Positions 25,491-32,793 of a DNA stretch of 64,000 bases are shown here, piece by piece. The stretch covers positions 188,501 to 252,500 of the forward strand of contig NZ_JAAVJL010000002.1 of the NCBI RefSeq assembly GCF_012863495.1, read 5' to 3'. This stretch comes from Pseudanabaena yagii GIHE-NHR1. Lineage in GTDB: Bacteria > Cyanobacteriota > Cyanobacteriia > Pseudanabaenales > Pseudanabaenaceae. The number at the start of each line of letters is the position of its first letter. Position 1 is the first letter of the stretch. The translations under genes were made by a program, and so were the position numbers. The notes beneath the pieces are model-generated. The model was not told where the DNA came from and made no database searches. It saw only the letters and a list, made by a program, of their open reading frames with translations.

Positions 25491-26072
25491 TTAGGGGTTT
25501 AGCTCGTTGATCACTTTGTCAGTTTTACGGAACTTCAGTTCAGGAGGAGCATCGGGTAAATCAAGCAAATCACGAATTGCTGAATCTAACTCTTCAAATC
25601 CGAAAATACCTTCGCGATCGAAGCTCACCTTACCATCACTACCAATTAAAACCGTTTGCGGAACTGTACCTCTATAGTAATAAGCCTCTTCATTTGGGCT
25701 ATAGTTCTGCTTCTGCAAGTCCAAGCTATCCACAGGAATCGCAATTAAACTCAGACTTTTGCCGTAAAATCCTTGTGCGAGGTTAAGGATGGGCGAAAAA
25801 CGCTTACAGTCAGCACTATCATCAACATAAAACACGACCATTGCAGGGCGACCTAGCTGAAGTGATTGGTCTAGGGTGATCCGAGGCGGCACAATTGAAC
25901 CATTACCGCCATAAAGCGCAAATATATTGCCATCGTAGGTATCATCTGTGAGTTTCGCTTGGACAGGTTGAGCATTACCAAATACTGTTCCTAATAATAT
26001 GCTGAGGCTTATACAACTCGCGATCGCTACACAAAGTCCTAAATAAAAAGATTTCTTCAGCCAGTTTTTCAT
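25491..26072 (-). CDS. Membrane-anchored thioredoxin-like protein without CxxC
   Basis: 193 residues. An N-terminal membrane helix or signal anchor (about 7-30) is followed by a thioredoxin fold (about 55-175). Where CxxC is expected the sequence is DDSADCKRF, so only the second Cys remains and normal disulfide exchange is unlikely. The cis-Pro loop is present as TVPQTVLIG. This fits the cyanobacterial thylakoid proteins annotated as photosystem I accumulation factors, but I am not certain of that assignment. It is probably in the lumen or periplasm. It is transcribed toward the ferredoxin gene with a hairpin between. Confidence 0.8.
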   Translation of the reverse strand: MKNWLKKSFYLGLCVAIASCISLSILLGTVFGNAQPVQAKLTDDTYDGNIFALYGGNGSIVPPRITLDQSLQLGRPAMVVFYVDDSADCKRFSPILNLAQGFYGKSLSLIAIPVDSLDLQKQNYSPNEEAYYYRGTVPQTVLIGSDGKVSFDREGIFGFEELDSAIRDLLDLPDAPPELKFRKTDKVINELNP

Positions 26073-26234
26073 CGTCTTTAAATATAAACTCTTTTTAAAC
26101 CACTATATGAGGTTAGCGTAAAGCTCACCATAAATCACAGCTTTAGACTGATTCATAAGACAAATACTATGGACATTCATAAGCCCAAAACTATAAATTG
26201 TTGAATAATTACCATCTAATTTTTAGTTGATTAT

Positions 26235-26277
26235 TTAGTCTAATAGTTTATTAAAGCTTAATAAGCTATTAGACTAA
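26235..26277. promoter_or_regulatory. 20-bp inverted repeat upstream of the methyltransferase remnant
   Basis: Arms 26235-26254 and 26258-26277 pair with one mismatch around agc. It is AT-rich and lies about 95 bases before the start of the broken methyltransferase gene. It could be an operator or a terminator for an RNA from the left. Confidence 0.4.
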
Positions 26278-26371
26278 TAACAAGGTAATTATAATATCAA
26301 GAACACTTTAATCAAGACTAGAGTTGCTTCATGATAGGATTATTTAGATTTAGTTTTTATTAGTTGAACCT

Positions 26372-27047
26372 ATGAAATCGATTGTAGCTTTTTTAAACAA
26401 AATACTCTCTAAACTGCCCACACTAAGAGATTATGAAATTAAATTAAAATACTCTAGTTTTGACGACGAAAAATTTTATCAACAAACAAACGGGATTGAG
26501 ATTCTTGACACTCACAAATTAACAAGAATTAACTATGCTTGTGGTTTAGATTACGTTAAAGGATGGCTAAATGTTGATTCAGTATGATCCACAATACAAG
26601 AGGGGAGGGGAGGATTGTCTATACCGTCAAGTCAATTTAATTGCTAAACATCCTTTTCCAGACAACTACTTTGAATTTGGTTTCGCCGAGGATTTTTTAG
26701 AACATATTCATCAAGATGATTCTATTGTTTTTTTAGCTGAATGCTATCGAACTTTAAAATTTGGAGGGGTACTACGTCTATCTTTCCCTGGTCTAGAGGG
26801 GGTTTTAGAGAAGCATTATACCGAAATTAATTATAGAAACATTTTAAAGGCAAAAAAAGAGGCATACACTATGTATGACCATCTACATTTTTATTCTAAA
26901 GATGAACTTAGATTAGTAGCTAAACATATTGGCTATCGAGAAGTAAATTTTGTAGAGTATGGAGTTTCAAAATTTTCAGATCTTAATGGGCTAGATAATA
27001 GAGATGGTCAAATTGGCTTGAACACGTACGTTGAGTTAATCAAGTAG
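26372..27047 (+). pseudogene. Frameshifted SAM-dependent methyltransferase
   Basis: Two overlapping frames make one protein. The first (26372-26587) ends with NYACGLDYVKGWLNVDS, the glycine-rich SAM-binding motif I and strand 2. The second takes over near 26571 with YDPQYKRG and continues with HPFPDNYF, DFLEHIHQDD and LKFGGVLRLSFPG, the class I methyltransferase motifs seen in glycan-cluster enzymes. A single-base change near 26580 would join them into a protein of about 225 residues. There is no slippery heptamer, so decay or a sequencing error is more likely than programmed frameshifting. The gene is AT-rich and isolated. Confidence 0.75.
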
Positions 27048-27053
27048 TGTGTT

Positions 27054-27095
27054 TTAGTGATAGAGGAGAATTCTTGGATTCTCCTCTATCACTAA
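27054..27095. terminator. Hairpin between methyltransferase remnant and folE
   Basis: 18-bp perfect arms (27054-27071 with 27078-27095), 6-base spacer tcttgg. It lies between two converging genes. Confidence 0.65.
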
Positions 27096-27118
27096 TTAAG
27101 ACAACCTAAGCAAACCAA

Positions 27119-27883
27119 TTAGTTGCCAAAGCCATGGGCGCGAATGAGATCGAAAAATTCTTTTTTCATATGTGGGTCATTGCGGAATGAGCCACGGACG
27201 ATTGAGTTTACCATCTGGGTTTCTGGTTCCTTGACTCCCCGCCATGTCATGCACATATGCTGAGCTTTGATTACAAAGGCTAGTCCCTTAGGCTTGATCA
27301 GTTGTTCAATTGTATCTGCAACCATGATTGCTGCTTCCTCTTGGATATGAGGACGGCTCATTACCCAATCTACGATGCGGTTAAATTTGGAAATACCAAT
27401 CACGCGATCGCTAGGGACAATGCCAATCCATGCTTGTCCCACGATGGGTACAAAGTGATGTGAGCAAGCGGAACGGACAGTAATTGGACCAAGGGTATAG
27501 ATTTCGTCTAGTTCTTTGGCATTGGGGAAGTCAGTGACCTTGGGCATGGGGTGATAGCGTCCTTTAAAGACCTCATCCACATACATTTTGGCAACACGTT
27601 TTGCCGTTTCTTTGGTGTTGTGATCGTTCGCAGTATCAATAATTAGAGAATCAAAAACGCCTTGCAACTTAGCCTCGATTTCCTTTTTTAGCTCTTCACG
27701 CTCGATGTCACTGATGTGATGTGAGATCGAATCATTAGCAAAATAAGGATCTCCAGCCGCTATGATGCGATCGCGAATAATTTGCGAGATAGCTTTTCTG
27801 GTGGGTAGAGGTTCGAGGACTTTTGCGCTTTTGGAATCGTTCTCAGAATTGTTGGTAATAGGGCGGGAGATACTGATCGTCAT
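27119..27883 (-). CDS. folE: GTP cyclohydrolase I
   Basis: 254 residues. The type I zinc-site motifs CSHHFVPI and AQHMCMTWRG are present, together with VDEVFKGRY and SVNSIVRG-like segments at the C-terminus. It converts GTP to dihydroneopterin triphosphate, the first step to folate and, in cyanobacteria, to glycosylated pterins. The N-terminal ~35 residues are an extension compared with the ~220-residue bacterial enzyme. It stands alone, with a long empty region upstream. Confidence 0.95.
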   Translation of the reverse strand: MTISISRPITNNSENDSKSAKVLEPLPTRKAISQIIRDRIIAAGDPYFANDSISHHISDIEREELKKEIEAKLQGVFDSLIIDTANDHNTKETAKRVAKMYVDEVFKGRYHPMPKVTDFPNAKELDEIYTLGPITVRSACSHHFVPIVGQAWIGIVPSDRVIGISKFNRIVDWVMSRPHIQEEAAIMVADTIEQLIKPKGLAFVIKAQHMCMTWRGVKEPETQMVNSIVRGSFRNDPHMKKEFFDLIRAHGFGN

Positions 27884-28525
27884 GGTGTGATACTTACTAG
27901 ATATCCAGTGATTTAACTTAAAACTGAGGAAGCGAAAAAAATACCGAGGAAACAGTAATTAAACATCAAAATTTTGTGTTTGAGCTTGATTCAAATACGC
28001 CTGCATAAAAAGGTGATTGATCAGCATTTCAAACTAGAAAATTTAATATATTCTCCCATATTTGCAGATCTGTGGAGGTTATCGCTTCTCTCAATAGATT
28101 GAACTTTTTCAATCGTAATTTAACATTCCTATATAATTCTAGACTATTCTTTACTATCTTCAGGGGCTAAAAGCTAGAATCTGTGGCTAAATGCACCGAT
28201 CTCTCTAGTTTGGATATTTTAATTACTGTGATAATGGAAAATTATATTTTTCAGTTGGAAGAAATTCTGGACAACTATTAAAAATGTGATCAAGAAGACT
28301 TTGTATCCTCTATCACTCATAAAAATGGAATTGTCATTAATTTATCAATAGATAGCCTTAAAACTTGCATATCTATAGACAAATAGTTATGAATATTTCT
28401 TGAATAAGTGTATTTACTAAAAAAATTAGCAATCATGTTTAAAGCGATCGCTCAACCTCAGAACACTATTATAACGGTTTGCATTTAGCCTAAGTCGCTA
28501 ATAAAAATGTCCCACTCAATTTATC
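27884..28525. other. Long AT-rich non-coding stretch upstream of folE
   Basis: About 640 bases with no convincing open frame on either strand and no tRNA-like structure. It has few HIP1 sites. It may hold the folE promoter and decayed sequence; I see nothing specific. Confidence 0.5.
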
Positions 28526-28573
28526 TAGCTTCGAGTTCGCTCAGCTAACGTTGGCTGAGCGAACTCGAAGCTA
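28526..28573. repeat. Dispersed repeat, hairpin form (CTTCGAGTTCGCTCAGC variant)
   Basis: 20-bp perfect arms (28526-28545 with 28554-28573) around taacgttg. Compared with the copies at 16.5 and 32.7 kb, both arms carry compensating changes (gagttcg with cgaactc), so pairing is preserved while sequence drifts. Confidence 0.8.
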
Positions 28574-28610
28574 CAGGTTTTAGCTATGTTTTCAAATGAG
28601 TATGCACTCA

Positions 28611-28660
28611 ATCCAAGATGATGATTGACGGCACTTCGTGCCGTCAATCATCTCTTGGAT
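28611..28660. terminator. Hairpin at the 3' side of the SDR gene
   Basis: Nearly perfect 22-bp arms with spacer cttcg (28634-28638) and one extra base in the left arm. It ends one base before the SDR stop codon region and can terminate that minus-strand gene. Confidence 0.65.
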
Positions 28661-28661
28661 T

Positions 28662-29408
28662 TTAGAAAACACCTGCATTAGGCATTAATACAAGGTCATT
28701 GATAATCGCATCTTCTGGAAGATTTACCAAAGTCATAATCGATTCTGCGACTGTGGCTGGTGTGAGCATAGCAGCACGATTAAAGCTGGGGGGGACTTTA
28801 TCGCCTAGAGTATCCCATAGTCCTGTGTTGACGGAACCAGGGCAAATGGACATGACTTTGATGCCATGAGGCTGCTCTTCGGCGGCAACTGACTGTGTTA
28901 AGCCCAAGAGCGCAAATTTACTGGCGCAATAGGCTCCCCAGTTGGGAAATCCTTGTTTTGCCGCGATGGAGGCAACGTTGATGATTGTGCCGCTTTTTTG
29001 CGATCGCATTGTCGGCAAGACAGCCTGTAAGCATTGGAAGACACTGGTGAGATTCAGATCCAATAGTTTTTGCCATTCCCCAAGGGGCATATCAATCAGT
29101 TCACCAATATAGGCGCTGCCTGCATTATTGATCAAAATGTCGATACCACCCAGATCGGTGATGATTGCTTGGATTTGCGATGATACTTTGGTGGTGTCAC
29201 CTAGATCAATGGCATATCCTTTAGCATTAGATTCTGGGGGTAATTCACTTAAAATGCGATCAGGATTGCGGCTAACTAAAGCTACCTGTACGCCTTCTTG
29301 AATGAGTCGTAGCGACACTTCTTTACCAATGCCACTACTGGCTCCAGTAACAATCGCTCGCTTACCCGTTAATTTTCCTGCTAATTTAACTGATACTGTA
29401 TCTGACAT
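28662..29408 (-). CDS. Short-chain dehydrogenase/reductase
   Basis: 248 residues, classical SDR. Cofactor motif TGASSGIGKEV near residue 18, NNAGSAY, catalytic Ser in NVASIAA and YxxxK in YCASK. A basic residue after the second strand (SRNPDRI) suggests NADP(H). The C-terminal segment is short. The substrate is unknown; the overall pattern is close to 3-oxoacyl-ACP reductase-like enzymes, but fatty-acid genes are not adjacent. It is divergent from the membrane protein at 29447 with only 38 bases between the two starts. Confidence 0.9.
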   Translation of the reverse strand: MSDTVSVKLAGKLTGKRAIVTGASSGIGKEVSLRLIQEGVQVALVSRNPDRILSELPPESNAKGYAIDLGDTTKVSSQIQAIITDLGGIDILINNAGSAYIGELIDMPLGEWQKLLDLNLTSVFQCLQAVLPTMRSQKSGTIINVASIAAKQGFPNWGAYCASKFALLGLTQSVAAEEQPHGIKVMSICPGSVNTGLWDTLGDKVPPSFNRAAMLTPATVAESIMTLVNLPEDAIINDLVLMPNAGVF

Positions 29409-29446
29409 GGTTTAACTTGTTTTCCCTTAGTCTATTGCAAAAGTCG

Positions 29447-30019
29447 ATGTCAAAAAAAGTGGGCTGGAGCTTTTGGTGGCTATGGACAATCGCTCACGTT
29501 ATTGGAAGTGCGCTTTTGCCATTGCTAGTTTGGCAAGATCCTTACGATCTGCGATCGCGTATTTTCCTCAATGAAATTCTACAGGGGATTGGGATTGCCT
29601 TTGCTCAGTCCATAGTTTTGCGCGATCGCTTTACCAAAGAGGGTTGGTGGTTACCTTTAACCTTAATTGGTTGGACAATTGGTATGACATTAATCTTTTT
29701 TGTGCCATCCCTATCAATCCATAACCATTTAGCCAACTTTCCCCCAATCACAATTTTGCTGAGTGACTTTGCAATCATTGGGGCGATTGTGGGTATTTGC
29801 CAATGGCAATTGCTCAAACCATTTCGCTCAGGTGGTTTATGGTTATTGGCAAGTACGATCGCCTTGTCAGTGAGTGTAGTGGGGCTACAACTGGGCTACA
29901 TGGCAAAATCAGCCGTATTAGCAACAGCTTTGCAAGGCGCAATCTATGGTGCAATTACAGGATTAGCGGCAATAAAAGTTTTGCGATCGCCCAAAATATT
30001 ACCTAAAGCTCGAAAGTAA
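29447..30019 (+). CDS. Polytopic membrane protein of unknown function
   Basis: 190 residues from ATG 29447 (a TTG at 29417 would add ten). About five membrane helices: near 8-28, 42-60, 70-88, 100-122 and 130-180 (two). WWLPLTLIGW and GICQWQLLKP are repeated-type motifs seen in small cyanobacterial integral membrane proteins of unknown role. No catalytic motif is visible. Divergent from the SDR gene, convergent with the next one. Confidence 0.7.
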   Translation: MSKKVGWSFWWLWTIAHVIGSALLPLLVWQDPYDLRSRIFLNEILQGIGIAFAQSIVLRDRFTKEGWWLPLTLIGWTIGMTLIFFVPSLSIHNHLANFPPITILLSDFAIIGAIVGICQWQLLKPFRSGGLWLLASTIALSVSVVGLQLGYMAKSAVLATALQGAIYGAITGLAAIKVLRSPKILPKARK

Positions 30020-30058
30020 TGAAGTGCGGCGCAGGGCAACGCATTTCACTACTTTCGA

Positions 30059-30583
30059 TTATTCAGATGCTGCCTCTACAAATCGCAGATCGCGTTTTAA
30101 GAAAGTTTTTTCGCCTGAGTCAGTCTCCACTGTTGCTCGAATGAGGCTAGTTTTAATGACTGATAGCTTTGCCATGTAGTAGGGGCTATCGGGTTCCAAA
30201 ATTAAGACGCGATCGCCAACCTGCAAAGGTCGAATTGTCGGAATAGGCATAGCTCTTTTGCTATCAGATTCTTCGGCAAGATTATCTTTGGGTGAATATT
30301 CCGATGATTCAGAGGATGAAACCCGATCTTTAATCAGACTTTCTACATATTGCTTAAGCTTGCGTTCTAGATTTAGCTCTAATGCTAAAAAACGATCCTC
30401 CTCTTCATTTTGTTGAGAAATCTCCTCAAGAATGTACTGTAAGCCCTGAATTACTAGCTCTGTCTCTGTTTTACCAGTTGTGCTGACTTTTGCTAACAAA
30501 GCCGTATAAAGTTCACTAGGTATTTCTATGGTTAACGAATGATTAGTCAGAGAATTAGTTGGTGGTGGATTGAGGCTTTCCAT
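30059..30583 (-). CDS. Hypothetical protein with RHH-like N-terminus and KOW-like C-terminus
   Basis: 174 residues. Residues 15-50 (LTIEIPSELYTALLAKV and GKTETELVIQGLQ) read like a ribbon-helix-helix segment. An acidic coiled-coil follows (about 55-90), then a Ser/Glu-rich linker. The last 55 residues (LQVGDRVLILEPDSPYYMAKL onward) resemble a small SH3/KOW-type beta-barrel. I do not recognise a named family. An imperfect hairpin (about 30010-30058) separates it from the convergent membrane protein. It reads away from the peroxiredoxin gene, with 117 bases between the starts. Confidence 0.65.
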   Translation of the reverse strand: MESLNPPPTNSLTNHSLTIEIPSELYTALLAKVSTTGKTETELVIQGLQYILEEISQQNEEEDRFLALELNLERKLKQYVESLIKDRVSSSESSEYSPKDNLAEESDSKRAMPIPTIRPLQVGDRVLILEPDSPYYMAKLSVIKTSLIRATVETDSGEKTFLKRDLRFVEAASE

Positions 30584-30700
30584 GATAGAGACTTTTATGA
30601 TGGGGATTGTTGATAAGATGATGGTTGGCTATGCAACAAATGTTATATCCAGTCTAAATCCCAAATCAAAACCACATCAAAAGGTAACGCAGGAAACTCT

Positions 30701-31153
30701 ATGTCTGTCGAAGTCGGTCAAAAAGCTCCAGATTTTACTTTGCCTAGCGATCGCGGCGACATTACCCTCAGCCGCTATGAAGGTAAAGCCAATGTTGTAC
30801 TTGCCTTTTATCCGGGGGACTTTTCTCCACTCTGCACTAGTGAGATGCAATGCTTTGCCGATGATTGGACAAAGTTTCGTGAAGCTGGGGCAGAGATTCT
30901 CGGTATTAGTACTGACCCCATTGATAAGCATATTTCTTTTTCTAAAAAGTTAGGTTTGCAGTTTCCCCTCCTCAGCGATCGCAATCAAGAGGTCTGCAAG
31001 AAATATGGTGTAGCTGGTTTATTTGGTAGTAAACGAGCCTACTGCATTATTGATATTCATGGCATCGTACGTTATAAACACATTGAATTTTTACCAGTTT
31101 TCAAGCGTGAAGATTCGGAACTCTTAGTCGTATTGAGAAGTCTTAAATCTTAA
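30701..31153 (+). CDS. Peroxiredoxin (AhpC/TSA, BCP-like)
   Basis: 150 residues. The peroxidatic Cys is in FSPLCTSEMQCF with the preceding Pro/Thr geometry of BCP/PrxQ-type enzymes, and a second nearby Cys (four residues on) may act as resolving Cys. The ATG has aggaa 7-11 bases upstream. It reduces hydrogen peroxide and organic peroxides using thioredoxin. It seems to be transcribed alone. Confidence 0.92.
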   Translation: MSVEVGQKAPDFTLPSDRGDITLSRYEGKANVVLAFYPGDFSPLCTSEMQCFADDWTKFREAGAEILGISTDPIDKHISFSKKLGLQFPLLSDRNQEVCKKYGVAGLFGSKRAYCIIDIHGIVRYKHIEFLPVFKREDSELLVVLRSLKS

Positions 31154-31218
31154 GCTGAAGCTCCAGAGCGTAAAGGATTAATCATCTTCAGCTTATAAAT
31201 CAGTTGGGGATGTTACCT

Positions 31219-31599
31219 ATGAAATCTGTGAAAATTTGCTCTCTAATACTTGCAGAGATCACCGCTTTAATTACTTTTGTGCCGCAATTTACTGCCAGTG
31301 CCAGCGCTCAATCTGTTACCGATAAAAGCTGTGTTGCCGATGTCATCGGAGAAGATATCGGTTCACAGGTGAATATTCGTTCTGGCGCAGGTACTATTTT
31401 TAGTGTGATTGGCACTGTATCGGTAGGTAATCGTGTAATTGTAGTCAATGATGATCAAGACAAAAGTGGCGTTGTATCTCCCTTTAAGCGCACCGATAGC
31501 CAAGGGGATGTTTGGTATCTCACAACGAGATTGAGACAAAGTCCTTACAAAGGATGGATAAGAGCCGATTTCTTAAAACTAAATTGTCCTTATCCTTAA
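31219..31599 (+). CDS. Secreted SH3-domain protein
   Basis: 126 residues from ATG 31219, which has gggg 10-13 bases upstream; in-frame ATG 31210 and TTG 31204 are also possible. A signal peptide (about 1-30, ending near ASAQS) precedes a bacterial SH3b domain with VNIRSGAGTIFSVIGTVSVG, and GWIRADFL closes the barrel. Such domains bind peptidoglycan or act as protein-protein adaptors in the periplasm. Two Cys residues may form a disulfide. A hairpin with a T-rich 3' arm follows. Confidence 0.85.
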   Translation: MKSVKICSLILAEITALITFVPQFTASASAQSVTDKSCVADVIGEDIGSQVNIRSGAGTIFSVIGTVSVGNRVIVVNDDQDKSGVVSPFKRTDSQGDVWYLTTRLRQSPYKGWIRADFLKLNCPYP

Positions 31600-31600
31600 A

Positions 31601-31633
31601 AAACAAAGGGAGCGTAAAGCGCTCCCTTTGTTT
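31601..31633. terminator. Hairpin between SH3 gene and ispD
   Basis: 14-bp perfect arms (31601-31614 with 31620-31633), spacer taaag. It sits between converging genes; the right arm overlaps the last bases of ispD. Confidence 0.7.
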
Positions 31634-32318
31634 ATGATTGGCGCTGTTTCAAAATAAATTCAGCGATCGCTAAATCTTGAGGAGTTGTAACCTTGAGATT
31701 AGTTTCTTCACCCATCACAATTTTCACTTCTAAACCAACCTTCTCAAATAAAGCCGCATCATCAGTGACTTCCCAACCTAAATCAACGGCTGTCAGATGG
31801 GCATTTTTGAGTAAATCCACTTGAAAACCCTGAGGAGTTTGGGCTGCCCAGAGATGATCGCGATTGGGTGTATCGACAATGGTTTGCCCATCGACAATTT
31901 TAATCGTGTCCTTAACTGGCACAGCAGCGATAAAGCCCTGCATCGTCTGCAAAGACTCATCACAGCGATCAAACAGTTCAGGAGTTGCTAGACATCTCGC
32001 TCCATCATGAATTAAGACGCGATCGCCATCAGTTGGTAAGGCTTTTAATCCATTAAATACGGAAGCTTGGCGCGTATCTCCCCCTTGGATGAGGCGAATC
32101 GGTTTGGTGGTATTGAGTCTATTAAATATTTTCTGAAACTCAGGATAGTCATGGGGTTGAGCGATGACACCAATCCAAGAAATCGCTGGAGATGCGATCG
32201 CTGCTTCGAGAGTCCATTGCAAAATTGGTTTGTCGAGTAGGGGCAATAGCAATTTATTGCGATCGGCTCCCATGCGTTTGCCACTACCCGCCGCAGGAAT
32301 TAATAAATAACAGGTCAT
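31632..32318 (-). CDS. ispD: 2-C-methyl-D-erythritol 4-phosphate cytidylyltransferase
   Basis: 228 residues, the standard IspD length. N-terminal nucleotide-binding loop AAGSGKRMGADRNK, CTP-site HDGARCLATPELF, and the C-terminal TDDAALFEKVG. It activates MEP with CTP in the plastid-type isoprenoid pathway, which supplies carotenoids and the chlorophyll phytyl chain. It lies 3 bases downstream of the DUF2839 gene on the same strand, so the two are probably one transcript. Confidence 0.95.
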   Translation of the reverse strand: MTCYLLIPAAGSGKRMGADRNKLLLPLLDKPILQWTLEAAIASPAISWIGVIAQPHDYPEFQKIFNRLNTTKPIRLIQGGDTRQASVFNGLKALPTDGDRVLIHDGARCLATPELFDRCDESLQTMQGFIAAVPVKDTIKIVDGQTIVDTPNRDHLWAAQTPQGFQVDLLKNAHLTAVDLGWEVTDDAALFEKVGLEVKIVMGEETNLKVTTPQDLAIAEFILKQRQS

Positions 32319-32321
32319 AGG

Positions 32322-32540
32322 TTAGTCAGCCAAGTGCCACCAGCCAAAGGCGGGACCAATAAAGCGGATCGTTACCCAAATGGCTACAGTGACACCAATG
32401 CCATACCATGCCCCCTGTGTGGAAACTTTTACAAATGCTTCGGCTTTATCTTTGGTTACAAAGGGTATCCAAGAGGCGATCGGCTCAGCTTTACCATAGT
32501 TCTCACCCAACACATCTTTGCGGCGCTTTGACTCACCCAT
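32322..32540 (-). CDS. DUF2839 family small membrane protein
   Basis: 72 residues from ATG 32540 (taggagc about 8 bases upstream); a GTG at 32561 would add seven. It starts MGESKRRKDVLG and ends with one membrane helix and RFIGPAFGWWHL, the hallmark of this cyanobacteria-specific family. Function is unknown. The stop codon is 3 bases from the ispD start, so the two are co-transcribed. Confidence 0.88.
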   Translation of the reverse strand: MGESKRRKDVLGENYGKAEPIASWIPFVTKDKAEAFVKVSTQGAWYGIGVTVAIWVTIRFIGPAFGWWHLAD

Positions 32541-32594
32541 AAGTTTTGCTCCTAAACTCACAATTCCTCTAATAATATCAGTTGATACAGCCTG

Positions 32595-32659
32595 TTAAAA
32601 CCAGAGAAATTTTGAGAAGCATGGCTTTGCCATGCTTCTCAAAATTTCTCTGGTTTTAA
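32595..32659. repeat. 30-bp-stem perfect hairpin
   Basis: The longest exact stem of the family: 32595-32624 pairs with 32630-32659 around ctttg. It lies upstream of DUF2839 and downstream of the DUF5682 gene (both minus strand), so it could terminate the latter. Confidence 0.75.
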
Positions 32660-32712
32660 TATCAAACAAGTTTTAGGCTCTTGCAGATAAAAAATGTCTC
32701 ACCAAAGTTATC

Positions 32713-32780
32713 TAGCTTCGGCTCCGCTCAGCTAACGTTCGACTTCGCTCAGCTAACGTTGGCTGAGCGGAGTCGAAGCC
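32713..32780. repeat. Dispersed repeat, three arms
   Basis: Two direct arms (32713-32732 with cggctccg, and 32738-32752 with cgacttcg) and one inverted arm (32762-32780, ggagtcgaag). The inverted arm is a chimera that matches one direct arm at its outer half and the other at its inner half. Confidence 0.75.
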
Positions 32781-32793
32781 AGAGATACTTTAA

